Assembly (NCBI RefSeq): GCF_040655075.1
Contig: NZ_JBFAJC010000003.1
Coordinates: forward strand, 186,001 to 250,000
DNA from: Actinoallomurus sp040655075
GTDB taxonomy: Bacteria; Actinomycetota; Actinomycetes; Streptosporangiales; Streptosporangiaceae
Length of the DNA: 64,000 bases
Reading direction: 5' to 3'
The notes beneath the pieces were generated by a model. The model was not told the DNA's origin. It saw nothing but the letters and a program-made list of their open reading frames with translations, and did not search any database. Positions 20,036 to 30,359 of this stretch are shown one piece after another (positions within the stretch are counted from its first letter, which is position 1; each line of letters opens with the position of its first letter). The position numbers and the translations under genes are program-made.

Positions 20036-21084
20036 CCGAGGACCAGACCGCCGCCCCGGCGGCGCCCCGGGCCTTCCTGGAGGTCCGGGACCTGCGCATC
20101 CACTTCCCGACCGACGACGGCCTGGTCAAGTCCGTCGACGGGCTGTCGTTCAGTCTCGAACGCGGCCGCACGCTCGGCATCGTCGGCGAGTCCGGCTCGG
20201 GCAAGAGCGTCACCAGCCTCGGCCTGCTCGGCCTGCACAACCGCCGCAACGCCAAGGTGTCGGGCGAGATCTGGCTGGACGGTGAGGAGGTCGTCGGCTC
20301 CTCCCCGGAGCAGGTCCGCCGCATGCGCGGCCGGAAGATGGCGATGATCTTCCAGGACCCGCTGTCGTCGATGCACCCCCTCTACACGATCGGCGCCCAG
20401 ATCATCGAGGCGTACCGGATCCACAACAACGTCAGCAAGGAGGTCGCGCGCAAGCACGCGATCGACATGCTGGGCCGGGTCGGCATCCCGCAGCCGGACC
20501 GGCGCGTCGACGACTACCCGCACCAGTTCTCCGGCGGCATGCGGCAGCGCGCGATGATCGCCATGGCGCTGTCCTGCGACCCCGAGCTGCTCATCGCCGA
20601 CGAGCCCACCACGGCGCTCGACGTGACGGTGCAGGCGCAGATCCTCGACCTGATCCGTGACCTGCAGGAGGAGTTCGACTCCGCCGTCATCATGATCACC
20701 CATGACCTGGGCGTGGTCGCCGAGCTGTCCGACGACATCCTCGTGATGTACGGCGGACGGTGCGTGGAGTACGGCTCGGCCGAGGACATCTTCCACCGGC
20801 CCGAACACCCCTACACCTGGGGCCTGCTCGGCTCGATGCCGCGTCTGGACCGCGACCGGTCCGAGCGGCTGCTGCCCATCAAGGGCTCTCCGCCCAGCCT
20901 CATCAACGTTCCGGTGGGCTGCGCGTTCAGCCCGCGCTGTGCCTACGCTGAGCTCAACGAGGGCCGCAGCGAGACCGAGCGGCCGGAGCTGAGCGAGATC
21001 GCGCCGGGCCACCGGGTCGCCTGCCACCTCGCCCGGGAGGACCGGCGGCGCATCTGGAACGACGAGATCCGGCCGAGGCTTTGA
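20032..21084 (+). CDS. ABC transporter ATP-binding protein (DppD-like)
   Basis: 350 aa from the GTG that overlaps the permease stop. It has Walker A GESGSGKS, Q-loop FQDPLSSMHP, signature FSGGMRQRAMIA, Walker B LLIADEPTTALD and the H-loop TLD/MITHDLG. The oligopeptide-transporter C-terminal region follows, with the Cys pair in GCAFSPRCAYA that is common in OppD/DppD proteins. It energises the importer with the next gene's product. Confidence 0.92.
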   Translation: MTEDQTAAPAAPRAFLEVRDLRIHFPTDDGLVKSVDGLSFSLERGRTLGIVGESGSGKSVTSLGLLGLHNRRNAKVSGEIWLDGEEVVGSSPEQVRRMRGRKMAMIFQDPLSSMHPLYTIGAQIIEAYRIHNNVSKEVARKHAIDMLGRVGIPQPDRRVDDYPHQFSGGMRQRAMIAMALSCDPELLIADEPTTALDVTVQAQILDLIRDLQEEFDSAVIMITHDLGVVAELSDDILVMYGGRCVEYGSAEDIFHRPEHPYTWGLLGSMPRLDRDRSERLLPIKGSPPSLINVPVGCAFSPRCAYAELNEGRSETERPELSEIAPGHRVACHLAREDRRRIWNDEIRPRL

Positions 21085-21160
21085 GCAACAGCGGCGGCCG
21101 CGCGGCGCCGGCGGTCGACGGACGGCACCGGCCCGAGGGCCGGAGTGAACTGGAGAGACA

Positions 21161-22249
<1,089 letters not shown>

Positions 22250-22266
22250 GGCGACCAACGGAACGC

Positions 22267-22309
22267 ACGCCCGCCCCCGCGCCGCCGACGGCGCGGGGGC
22301 GGGCGTTTT
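22267..22309 (+). terminator. Strong intrinsic terminator of the ABC importer operon
   Basis: A perfect 17-bp GC-rich stem (22267-22283 with 22290-22306), a 6-nt loop, and a TTTT tail (22306-22309). Confidence 0.88.
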
Positions 22310-22350
22310 CGCGCTCTGCCGCCAGGCGGCGGCACGCGGCGCGCGGCCGT

Positions 22351-22407
22351 TAGGCGGCGGTACGGAGTGCCGGGTCCTCAGGCGGCGGTACGCGGTGCCC
22401 GGCCGTT
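22351..22407 (+). repeat. Two diverged direct repeats upstream of the second binding-protein gene
   Basis: AGGCGGCGGTACG followed by a GTGCC-rich stretch occurs at about 22352 and again at about 22380. No coding potential; possibly a regulatory or duplication scar. Confidence 0.35.
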
Positions 22408-22479
22408 TTCGCGTGAAGGTGGCGAAGCTCTCACGGCATGCGCTTGGTGCAAACATGCACTCGTTGCAATGATTTACCC

Positions 22480-24195
22480 GTGAGAGGTAGATTCGCGGCC
22501 TGCGCCGTCCTCCTCGTGCTCGGCGTCGCCTCCTGCGGCGGCGGGCGGACCACCGCGCGCCCCGGCACGTCGTACGACCAGGCGTCGTCCCGGGTCGTAC
22601 GCCCGTCGACGGCCCGCGGTGGCACCCTGCGCCTGGCCGTCACCGACGCCCCGGTCTCCCTCGACCCCGGCGACATCGGCCTGGCGTATGAGGCGGACCT
22701 CGCCCGCCTGTACGCGCGTTCCCTCGTCACCTACGCGCCGGTGCCCGGAGCGGCGGGCCTGCGCCTCGTGCCGGACCTGGCCGAGGGCCTCGGGCGGCCG
22801 AGCGACGGCGGCCGGACCTGGACGTACCGGCTGCGGCGCGGCCTCACGTACGAGGACGGCGCCCCCGTCCGGGCCCGCGACGTCAAGTACGCCGTCGCCC
22901 GCAGCGGCTACACGGCCGAGCTCACCGGCGGGCCCCGCGACCTGCGCGAGGCGCTCACCGGTACTTACTGGGGGCCCTATCTCGACCGCGATCTGGACCA
23001 CTTCACCGGCGTCACCACCCCGGACGACCGTACGGTGGTGTTCCATCTGCGACGTTCGGACTTCGACTTCGACCAGCTGGCGGCGAGCCCGCAGACCGCG
23101 CCCGTGCCCCCGGCGAAGGACACCCGGCTCGCGTACGAGAAGCACCCCCTGTCGACCGGGCCCTACCGTTTCGCGCGGCACGACGTCGGCACGGGCTTCA
23201 CGCTCGTGCGCAACCCGCACTGGCACGACGACCCGAACCGCGCGGCCCTGCCCGACCGCATCGAGGTGACCGAGAGGGTCGCCGCCGCCGACCTCGACGC
23301 CCGGCTGCGCGCCGGGTCCCTCGACGCCGACCTGGCCGGTGCCGGGGTCCAGCCGGAGACGCGCACCGCGATCCTCGCCTCGCCTGTGGCGAGAGCACGG
23401 GCAGACGACCCGCTGACCGGGCTGGTGCGCTACGCCGCGCTGTCGACCGGCGTCGGACCGTTCGGCGACGTCCACTGCCGCCGCGCCGTCCAGTACGCCG
23501 TCGACCGGTCCGCGATCCAGCGCGCCTACGGCGGCCCCGCCGTGGCCGCCCCGGCCACGAACGTGCTGCCGCCCACCGTCACCGGGTACCGGCCCGCCGA
23601 CCCGTACCCCCGCGACCTCGCGCAGGCCCGGCGGGAGCTTCAGGCGTGCGGTCACCCCGGCGGATTCACCACGGGCATCGCCGTACGCGGGGACCGATCG
23701 GGCGACGTCGCCGCCGCCCAGGCCCTGCGCCGGTCCCTGGCGGACGTCGGCATCGGCGCCCAGGTCACCACCCTGTCGGCGTTCCAGTGGGGGAGCACCG
23801 CCGGGTCGCCCGCTTACGTCCACCGGCACGGCCTCGGCATCCTCATCGACGCCTGGGCCGCGAACCGGCCCACCGGTGAGGCCTTCCTGCGGCCCCTGAC
23901 CGGCGCCCTCGCGAAGGTCAACAACCCGAACCTCATGGAACTGCGCGACCCGCGCGTCGACCGGATCCTGACCGAGGGCGCCGGGATCTCCGACGACCGG
24001 CGCCGGGCGGACACGTGGGCCGAGGCCGACCGCGCCGTCATGGAGTCGGCCGCCTTCGTGCCCCTCTTCGCCGAGAAGACCGTGCTGTACCGGCCGGACA
24101 CCCTCACCGGCGTCTACGTCCATCCGGCCTACGGGACGTACGACTACGCCGCGCTCGGCCTGCGGCCCGGCCCCCGGACGACGGCGTCCCCCTGA
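22480..24195 (+). CDS. Second SBP family 5 substrate-binding lipoprotein (paralogue)
   Basis: About 571 aa from the GTG at 22480; the frame is open from 22438, so the exact start is uncertain. A lipoprotein signal ends in LGVASC, followed by GGG. The protein is clearly a paralogue of the binding protein at 17223-18974: both share RVV-PST--GGTL, WTY-L--G--YEDG-P--A-D-KY, PVPPAKDT and HPL/HVVxTGPY. It lies after the operon terminator, so it has its own transcript. It may widen the importer's specificity or act as a sensor; that is inference. Confidence 0.85.
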   Translation: MRGRFAACAVLLVLGVASCGGGRTTARPGTSYDQASSRVVRPSTARGGTLRLAVTDAPVSLDPGDIGLAYEADLARLYARSLVTYAPVPGAAGLRLVPDLAEGLGRPSDGGRTWTYRLRRGLTYEDGAPVRARDVKYAVARSGYTAELTGGPRDLREALTGTYWGPYLDRDLDHFTGVTTPDDRTVVFHLRRSDFDFDQLAASPQTAPVPPAKDTRLAYEKHPLSTGPYRFARHDVGTGFTLVRNPHWHDDPNRAALPDRIEVTERVAAADLDARLRAGSLDADLAGAGVQPETRTAILASPVARARADDPLTGLVRYAALSTGVGPFGDVHCRRAVQYAVDRSAIQRAYGGPAVAAPATNVLPPTVTGYRPADPYPRDLAQARRELQACGHPGGFTTGIAVRGDRSGDVAAAQALRRSLADVGIGAQVTTLSAFQWGSTAGSPAYVHRHGLGILIDAWAANRPTGEAFLRPLTGALAKVNNPNLMELRDPRVDRILTEGAGISDDRRRADTWAEADRAVMESAAFVPLFAEKTVLYRPDTLTGVYVHPAYGTYDYAALGLRPGPRTTASP

Positions 24196-24219
24196 CCGGA
24201 CACGGCGGTCAGGGGGACG
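24185..24219. terminator. Hairpin between convergent binding-protein and exporter genes
   Basis: A 13-bp stem (24185-24197 with 24207-24219) and a 9-nt loop. The left arm overlaps the 3' end of the binding-protein gene. Confidence 0.7.
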
Positions 24220-24227
24220 GCACGGAC

Positions 24228-26741
24228 TCACTCGAAGGCGATCGCCTTCAGCACGTCCATGCGGGAGGCCCGCCAGGCCGGCCAGAACGCCGCGAGAACG
24301 CCGATGATCGCCGCCAGGACGACGTAGCCGACCAGTGTGGAGACCGGCACGCTCAGGACGTTCACGCCCTGGTCGCTGACCGCCCGCTGCACGCCGATCC
24401 CGAAGATCACGCCGATGCCGATGCCGAGCACGGCGCCGAACAGCGCGATCAGCACCGACTCCAGGCGGATCATCCGGCGTGTCTGCCGGCGGCTGGTACC
24501 GATGGCCCGCAGCAACCCGATCTCCCGCGTCCGCTCGATCACCGACAGCGCCAGGGTGTTGATGATCCCGAGCCCGGCGATGATGATCGACAGCGCCAGC
24601 AGCACCGTCAGCAGCGTCACGAACTGGTCGACGCTCTTCTGGACGCTCTTCTTCACGTCCGACTGATCCTGCACCTGCAGGTCGGGGAAGGCGCTCAGCG
24701 CCCTCTCGATGCCCTTCTTCGTGGCGGCGTCGGCCTTCGTCGTCTTGATCATCAGGCCGGTGCCCGTCGGACGGTCCGTATGCGCCAGGTAGGCCGGCAG
24801 CGCCAGCACCCGCGAACCCAGGAGCGGATTCTTGGCGTACACGCCGGCGACCCGTACCGAGGCGGTCTTACCGTCGGGGAAGCGGACGGGGATCGTCGAA
24901 CCCACCTGAAGATGGTCGGAGGTGGCGGTCGGCTCGGCCACCAGCAGACCGTCGTCGCCGAGCTCCGCCGAGCCGGACACCAGCGACAGCTTGGCCGTCC
25001 GCTTCAGGTCGTCGGGGCGGTCGGTGGCCAGGAACGACTGCGCCTTCTTCCCGACCGCGAACCGGCCGGCGTACAGCGCCGTGACCAGCTCGACCCCGGG
25101 CACGGACCGCACCGCCTGCGCGGGCTCCGCCGGGCTGAACGCCCGCGCCGTCGCGGAGACCATGTAGTCGGCGGCGAAGCTCTTGTCGACCTGCCGGGAG
25201 ATCGACGCCTTCGCCGACGCGCTCATCACGTTGATCCCGCTGACCAGCGCCAGCCCGATCATCAGCGCCGACGCGGTCGCCGCCGTACGGCGCGGGTTGC
25301 GCAGGGCGTTCTGCTTCGCCAGGCGGCCCGGCGTGCGGAACACCCGCGGGTAGACCGCGCCGACCACCTTCACGACCGGGCGCGCGATCACCGGCGCGAG
25401 CATCGCCACGCCGAGGAAGACCAGCGCCAGGCCCACGCCCAGCAGCACCAGCCCCGACCCGCCGAGCCCGAGCCCGGCGAACACGACACCGGCCACGGTC
25501 AGCAGCGACCCGATCAGCACGCGGATCCGCAGCGACCGCTGGGGCATGGCGACGTCGTCGCGCATCGCGGCGACCGGCGGGATCTTCGCCGCCCGGCGGG
25601 CGGGGAAGTAGGCCGCCACGACCGTGACCACCATGCCGATCGCGTACGACCAGACCACCGGCTTGTAGGTGAAGGCCAGCCCGCCGGAGAAGTCGGCGCC
25701 GAGCGCCTTGAACAGCTGCCGCAGCAGCAGCGCGAGGCCCACGCCGGCGGCCAGGCCCATCGTCGAGCCGACGAACCCGACGCCGATCGCCTCGCCGAGC
25801 ACCGCGCGGGTGACCTGCCGGCGCGAGGCGCCCACGGCGCGCAGCAGCGCCAGCTCGCGGGAGCGCTGGGCCACCAGCATCGAGAAGGTGTTGAAGATGA
25901 TGAACGCGCCGACGAAGATCGAGATCACCGCGAACACCAGCAGGAACGTCCGGATGAACGACAGGATGCGCCCGACTTCGCTCTTGTTCTCGTCGCGCAT
26001 CTTCGTGCCGGTGATCGCCTCGTAGTCCGGCGACGGCAGCACCTGCTGGATCCGGTCGCGCAGCGCCGTCTCGGAGACGCCGCCCTGCGCGGCCACGGTG
26101 ATGTCGCTGAACCGTCCCGGCTTCAGCAGCAGCCGCTGCGCGGTGCGCTGGTCGAAGGCCGTGACCGTGGCGCCCATGAGGTTGCCGGAGTCGACGACCC
26201 CGACGACCGTGACGGTCTGCGGCGGCCCCTGGACGATGACGCGGGTCTGATCCCCGACCTTCAGGCCGGCCTTGGCGGCCGCCTTGTCGTCGATGGCGAC
26301 CTCGCCCGGGCCAGCCGGGCCGCGCCCCGCCTTCAGCGGGAAGTCCTTGTTGGCCGGGTCCCAGTCGGTGCCCAGCTGCGGCGCCCCGGACCCGCCGACC
26401 ACCTTGCCGTTCCTACCGACGATGGCGGCGAAGCCGCCCACCGAGCCGTGCACCCGTGCCACGCCCGGCACCTTGGCGATGGTCGTGACCAGGGACCCGG
26501 GGAGGGTCGGCGCCTCGGCGCCGTTCTGGCCGTCCCCGCCGTCGACGACCTTCTTCGGCCGGACCTGCACGGCGACGCCCTTGCCGGTCTTGGAGAACAG
26601 CTGGTCGAACTGGCGGCTCATCGTGTCGGTGAACACCAGGGTGCCGGCGACGAACGCCACCCCGAGCACGACCGCGAACGCCGTCAGCGCCAGGCGCAGC
26701 TTGTGCGCGACCAGGTTGCGCACGGTGACCTTGAGTATCAC
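24228..26741 (-). CDS. FtsX-like ABC exporter permease (MacB family)
   Basis: 837 aa from the GTG at 26741; the frame is open further upstream but that part is the shadow of the ATPase gene. It has an N-terminal helix (about 12-35), a periplasmic MacB_PCD-type domain, an FtsX block of three helices, a helix pair in the middle, a second extracellular domain and a second FtsX block at the C-terminus (LSVIERTREIGLLRAIGTSRRQTRRMIRLE). This is the ten-helix layout of actinobacterial peptide or lipoprotein exporters. The start overlaps the ATPase stop by 4 nt (GTGA). Predicted role: efflux or defence against cell-envelope peptides. Confidence 0.88.
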   Translation of the reverse strand: MILKVTVRNLVAHKLRLALTAFAVVLGVAFVAGTLVFTDTMSRQFDQLFSKTGKGVAVQVRPKKVVDGGDGQNGAEAPTLPGSLVTTIAKVPGVARVHGSVGGFAAIVGRNGKVVGGSGAPQLGTDWDPANKDFPLKAGRGPAGPGEVAIDDKAAAKAGLKVGDQTRVIVQGPPQTVTVVGVVDSGNLMGATVTAFDQRTAQRLLLKPGRFSDITVAAQGGVSETALRDRIQQVLPSPDYEAITGTKMRDENKSEVGRILSFIRTFLLVFAVISIFVGAFIIFNTFSMLVAQRSRELALLRAVGASRRQVTRAVLGEAIGVGFVGSTMGLAAGVGLALLLRQLFKALGADFSGGLAFTYKPVVWSYAIGMVVTVVAAYFPARRAAKIPPVAAMRDDVAMPQRSLRIRVLIGSLLTVAGVVFAGLGLGGSGLVLLGVGLALVFLGVAMLAPVIARPVVKVVGAVYPRVFRTPGRLAKQNALRNPRRTAATASALMIGLALVSGINVMSASAKASISRQVDKSFAADYMVSATARAFSPAEPAQAVRSVPGVELVTALYAGRFAVGKKAQSFLATDRPDDLKRTAKLSLVSGSAELGDDGLLVAEPTATSDHLQVGSTIPVRFPDGKTASVRVAGVYAKNPLLGSRVLALPAYLAHTDRPTGTGLMIKTTKADAATKKGIERALSAFPDLQVQDQSDVKKSVQKSVDQFVTLLTVLLALSIIIAGLGIINTLALSVIERTREIGLLRAIGTSRRQTRRMIRLESVLIALFGAVLGIGIGVIFGIGVQRAVSDQGVNVLSVPVSTLVGYVVLAAIIGVLAAFWPAWRASRMDVLKAIAFE

Positions 26742-27532
26742 CGGGAGCCGACCCCCGGCAGCTCGAAGCCCTTCATGCGCTCCAGGACCTTCTCCGCGGT
26801 CGGATCCGCCATCTGGTCGACGAGGCGCCCGTCGGCGAGGAACAGCACCAGATCCGAGTAGGCCGCGGCCACCGGGTCGTGCGTCACCATGACGACCGTC
26901 TGGCCCATCTCCCGCACCGCGTTGCGCAGGAATGACAGGACCTCCGCGCCCGAACGGGAGTCCAGGTTGCCGGTCGGCTCGTCCGCGAAGATGATCTCCG
27001 GGCGGCCGACCAGGGCACGGGCGCACGCGACCCGCTGCTGCTGACCGCCGGACAGCTCGCTCGGCCGGTGCTTCAGCCGCTCACGCAACCCGATCGTGTC
27101 GATGACGGTGTCCAGCCACGCCTGGTCCGGCTTACGGCCGGCGATGTCCAGCGGCAGCGTGATGTTCTCCAGCGCCGTCAATGTCGGCACGAGGTTGAAC
27201 GCCTGGAAGATGAACCCGATCCGGTCCCGCCGCAGCCGCGTCAGGCGCTTGTCGTCCAGCCGGGTCAGGTCGACGTCGCCGATGAACACCCGCCCGGCGC
27301 TCACCGAGTCCAGACCCGCCATGCAGTGCATGAGGGTCGACTTTCCCGAACCGGACGGCCCCATGATCGCGGTGAACCGTCCCGCGGGCAGATCCACCGA
27401 CACCTCGTTCAGCGCGACGACCTTCGCGTCACCCCGGCCGTACTCCTTGGTGATCCGCTCGACGCGCGCGGCCGGCGCGGCGACGACGGGACCGGGCGGA
27501 CCGCCGGTCATGGGGGAGGGGATATCGGTCAC
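26738..27532 (-). CDS. ABC exporter ATP-binding protein (MacB/LolD type)
   Basis: 264 aa from the GTG at 27532, which has GGGAG 8 nt upstream. It carries Walker A GPSGSGKST, Q-loop FQAFNLVP, signature LSGGQQQRVACARAL, Walker B IIFADEPTGNLDS and the H-loop VTHDP. It is coupled to the FtsX permease by a 4-nt overlap. The upstream region holds an inverted repeat also found upstream of the adjacent sensor kinase, which suggests control by that two-component system. Confidence 0.92.
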   Translation of the reverse strand: MTDIPSPMTGGPPGPVVAAPAARVERITKEYGRGDAKVVALNEVSVDLPAGRFTAIMGPSGSGKSTLMHCMAGLDSVSAGRVFIGDVDLTRLDDKRLTRLRRDRIGFIFQAFNLVPTLTALENITLPLDIAGRKPDQAWLDTVIDTIGLRERLKHRPSELSGGQQQRVACARALVGRPEIIFADEPTGNLDSRSGAEVLSFLRNAVREMGQTVVMVTHDPVAAAYSDLVLFLADGRLVDQMADPTAEKVLERMKGFELPGVGSR

Positions 27533-27652
27533 GGAGGAGGCTCCCTGCTCGCATGTCGGGGGTGTCGCAGATGAGACTAGGACGCGGCGCGAACGGTTTC
27601 GTCGGCCCTGCGAACGGGAGCATGGTTCCACCCCCAGGCGGAGCGATCCGGC

Positions 27653-27676
27653 GGTCTCCTCCTGCGGGAGGAGACC
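27653..27676. promoter_or_regulatory. Palindromic operator candidate upstream of the ABC exporter
   Basis: A perfect 10-bp inverted repeat (GGTCTCCTCC and GGAGGAGACC) around TGCG. Its 16-nt core GTCTCCTCCTGCGGGA recurs at 29650-29665, upstream of the kinase gene. Predicted binding site of the NarL-type regulator. Confidence 0.55.
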
Positions 27677-27681
27677 CTCTC

Positions 27682-27717
27682 GGGGGGGGGGCGACCTCGG
27701 GGGGGCGACCTCGGGGG
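27682..27717 (+). repeat. G-tract repeat (runs of 10, 7 and 5 G)
   Basis: Three G runs are separated by CGACCTC, in the exporter promoter region. This is a G-quadruplex candidate on the plus strand and also a likely site of length variation or sequencing error. Confidence 0.6.
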
Positions 27718-27729
27718 AGCGGACCCGCT

Positions 27730-28407
27730 CTATCCCTGGCCCGGCTGGGTGAGGCCCGTCTCGTAGGCGAACACGACGGCCTGCACGCGGTCGCGCAGCC
27801 CCAGCTTGGCGAGAAGGTTGCCCACGTGGGTCTTCACCGTCGTCTCGCTGACCACCAGCTCCGCCGCGATCTCCGCGTTCGACAGCCCCCGGGCGACGTG
27901 CCGCAGCACCTCCAGCTCCCGCTCGGTGAGCATCCGCAGCCCGCGCGGCGGCGCCGTCTCCCGCACGGCCGGCAGCCGCGTCGCGAACTTGTCCAGCAGC
28001 CGCCGCGTCACGCTCGGCGCGACGATCGCGTCACCGGCCGCCACGATCCGGATCGCGGCCACCAGATCCTCCGGCGGCGCGTCCTTCAGCAGGAACCCGC
28101 TGGCCCCCGCCCGAACCGCCTCGACGACGTACTCGTCCAGGTCGAACGTGGTCAGGATCAGCACCCGCGGATCGTGCGTCGCCGCGCCCTCCCGGACGAT
28201 CCGCCGCGTCGCCTCGATCCCGTCGACGCCCGGCATCCGGATGTCCATCAGGACCACCTCCGGCAGGAGCGTCCGCGTGAGCTCCACGGCCTGCGCGCCG
28301 TCGCCGGCGTCGCCCACCACCGCGATATCCGGCTCCCCCTCGAGGATGAGCCGGAAGCCGGTGCGCAGCAACGGCTGATCGTCGACGAGGAGCACCCTGA
28401 TCGTCAC
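27730..28407 (-). CDS. NarL/LuxR-family response regulator
   Basis: 225 aa. A receiver domain with acidic pocket VDDQ and phosphoacceptor D55 (VVLMDIRMPG) is followed by a Lys in LLKDAPPEDL, a linker and a LuxR-type helix-turn-helix (LTERELEVLRHVARGLSNAEIA, then TVKTHVGNLLAKL). The GTG start at 28407 directly follows the kinase stop, with GGAGGT just upstream. Likely controls its own operon and the adjacent exporter, judging by the shared operator candidates. Confidence 0.92.
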   Translation of the reverse strand: MTIRVLLVDDQPLLRTGFRLILEGEPDIAVVGDAGDGAQAVELTRTLLPEVVLMDIRMPGVDGIEATRRIVREGAATHDPRVLILTTFDLDEYVVEAVRAGASGFLLKDAPPEDLVAAIRIVAAGDAIVAPSVTRRLLDKFATRLPAVRETAPPRGLRMLTERELEVLRHVARGLSNAEIAAELVVSETTVKTHVGNLLAKLGLRDRVQAVVFAYETGLTQPGQG

Positions 28408-29601
28408 CTAGACCTCCAACGGGAAACGGGCGCGGACCTCGAAGCCACCGCCGGAGCGGGGCCCGATCCGCAGATCGCCACCATAAAGGGCGACACGTTC
28501 GCGCATGCCCACCAGCCCATGCCCACGGCTGCCGTTGGGCTGCCCGAGCCCGGCCGCCAGCCCCCGGCCGTCGTCCTCCACCTCCACCGTCAGGTGGCGG
28601 TCGGTGAAGTGAATGCGCACCCACGCCCGCGCCTGCGGGCCGGCGTGCTTCAGCGTATTGGTCAGCGCCTCCTGGATCAGCCGGAACGCCGCGAGGTCGA
28701 CGCCCGGCGACAGCGACCGGCTCTCCCCCTCGATCCACAGCTGCACCTGCAGCCCCGTCTCCCGCAGGTGATCCACCAGCTCGCCGACGTCGCTCACCCC
28801 CGGCTGCGGCGACAGCTCCCCGCGCACCGGCTCGGCCTCCGTCCGCAGGACGCCCACCACCCGCCGCATCTCGCCCAGCGCCGTACGCCCCATCTGCTCG
28901 ATCGTCGTCAGCGCGTCCCGTACGGCCTCCGGATCCCGTTCGAGGATCCGCCGCGCCGCACCCGCCTGCACGGTCATCACGCTGACGTGATGGGCCACCA
29001 CGTCGTGCAGTTCCCGCGCGATGCGCGAACGCTCCTCCGTACGCGCCGCCCGCGAGTCGGCCTCCCGCGCGCGTTCCAGCCGCCGTGCCCGGGCCTCGAG
29101 CTCGTCCAGGTACGCCCGGCGCAGCCGCAGGCTCCGCCCCAGCCACCAGACGCCGATGAACAGGATCGAGTTGGTCACCGTCGGCCAGAAGTCGGCGCCC
29201 AGCGAGATCAGCATCCCGATCAACGCCATCAGCGTCGCAGTCCCGGCCGGAAGGCTCGTCGCCAGCCCGCGATGCGCCGCGACCGTGTACGTGGAGATGA
29301 GCAGGGCCACCGCGGGCGCCGAGATGTCGTACCCCGTCGCCGTCAGCGCCACGCACGCGCCCGTCGAGAACGCCAGCACCACGACCGGGGCCCGCCGCCG
29401 CACCGTGAGGGACAGCAGGGCCATGGCGTCCAGCGCGAGGCTGAAGGCGTCCGGCCGCGTCCCCGACGCGCCGTTGTCTCCCTGAAGCGTGGCCGCGGCC
29501 AGGAAAGCCGCCGCCAGAAGAACGGACATCACCGCATCCGCCATGATCGGATGCGCCTCCAGCCACGCGCGGCGACCACGGATGAGCTCGGACACACCCA
29601 C
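28408..29601 (-). CDS. Membrane sensor histidine kinase (HisKA_3 type)
   Basis: 397 aa. Four to five hydrophobic helices (about 20-155) are followed by a coiled region, a HisKA_3 dimerisation box with H199 (ARELHDVVAHHVS), and a GHKL ATPase with EALTNTLKHAG (N box), DDGRGL (G1) and GHGLVGMRERVALYGG (G2). There is no large extracellular sensor domain, as in LiaS/DesK-like intramembrane kinases. It pairs with the NarL regulator immediately downstream. Confidence 0.92.
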   Translation of the reverse strand: MGVSELIRGRRAWLEAHPIMADAVMSVLLAAAFLAAATLQGDNGASGTRPDAFSLALDAMALLSLTVRRRAPVVVLAFSTGACVALTATGYDISAPAVALLISTYTVAAHRGLATSLPAGTATLMALIGMLISLGADFWPTVTNSILFIGVWWLGRSLRLRRAYLDELEARARRLERAREADSRAARTEERSRIARELHDVVAHHVSVMTVQAGAARRILERDPEAVRDALTTIEQMGRTALGEMRRVVGVLRTEAEPVRGELSPQPGVSDVGELVDHLRETGLQVQLWIEGESRSLSPGVDLAAFRLIQEALTNTLKHAGPQARAWVRIHFTDRHLTVEVEDDGRGLAAGLGQPNGSRGHGLVGMRERVALYGGDLRIGPRSGGGFEVRARFPLEV

Positions 29602-29626
29602 ACGTTAGGGCGTGTGGCCGGATGTG

Positions 29627-29665
29627 GTCCCCTCCTGCGCGCGGATCCCGTCTCCTCCTGCGGGA
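29627..29665. promoter_or_regulatory. Tandem operator candidates upstream of the kinase gene
   Basis: GTCCCCTCCTGCGC at 29627 and GTCTCCTCCTGCGG at 29650 are direct repeats 23 bp apart (about two helical turns). The second is identical over 16 nt to the site upstream of the exporter. Confidence 0.55.
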
Positions 29666-29670
29666 TGAGG

Positions 29671-30300
29671 TCACCCGTCCCCCGGGGCGTTCCAGACCAT
29701 CAGGTTCTGCAACAGCTCGGCCTGCTCCATCGCGTCGTCGAGCGCGTTGTGCGTGTGCGGCCGCCGGGACAGCAGGTGACGCGGCATCCTCCCCTTGACC
29801 GACCGGGTCACCGTCTCCCCGGACCTGGCGGCGTACAGCGTCTTGAGGTCCAGGAAACGCGAGTGCCCGAACGGCGACCCCGTTTCGGCGAATCTCACGA
29901 AGTACCAGTAGAGGAACATCCAGTCGAAGCCGAGCGGATAGGCCACGAACACCGGCTTGCCGCCCTCCGCCGCCGCGACCGCCCGCACCCAGCTCGCCGC
30001 CGCCGACATCGCCGCCGCCGGATCACGGCCCTCCCGCAGCAGGCGATCGCGGTCCAGCCCGCTGACGGCCAGCGCATCCGCGTCGTACTCGTCACTGATC
30101 GGACGCAGCTCGGCGTAGAACGTCGTCGCCTCCGGATCCCGGCGCGCGAACGTCCTGCCGTCGTACGTCGCCGCGACCACAAGCCCGAAGCTGATCATCG
30201 AGTACGGGCCGGGGATCGGACCGTCGGCCTCGACATCGGCGGAGATGTACACGTCGGGAGCAGGCCGGCTGAGCGATCGGAGTGTCTGGTTCCTGCTCAT
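29671..30300 (-). CDS. DEDDh-family 3'-5' exonuclease (RNase T/DnaQ-like)
   Basis: 209 aa. The exonuclease motifs are D22 and E24 (ISADVEADGP), D126 (PLGFDWMFLYWYF) and H184-x4-D189 (THNALDDAMEQA), the DEDDh arrangement. It acts on nucleic-acid 3' ends; whether the substrate is RNA or DNA cannot be told. The gene stands alone between the two-component system and the RecB-like gene. Confidence 0.85.
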   Translation of the reverse strand: MSRNQTLRSLSRPAPDVYISADVEADGPIPGPYSMISFGLVVAATYDGRTFARRDPEATTFYAELRPISDEYDADALAVSGLDRDRLLREGRDPAAAMSAAASWVRAVAAAEGGKPVFVAYPLGFDWMFLYWYFVRFAETGSPFGHSRFLDLKTLYAARSGETVTRSVKGRMPRHLLSRRPHTHNALDDAMEQAELLQNLMVWNAPGDG

Positions 30301-30359
30301 ACCAGCCGATCATGCCGGTCACCGGGCGCCCGGGCACCCGATTTTCCGGCCACCGGCCG

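Noticed and set aside
24015..26861. Long plus-strand frame across the ABC exporter permease
   Set aside because: Antisense shadow rich in Arg/His/Gln; the minus-strand FtsX protein explains the region fully.
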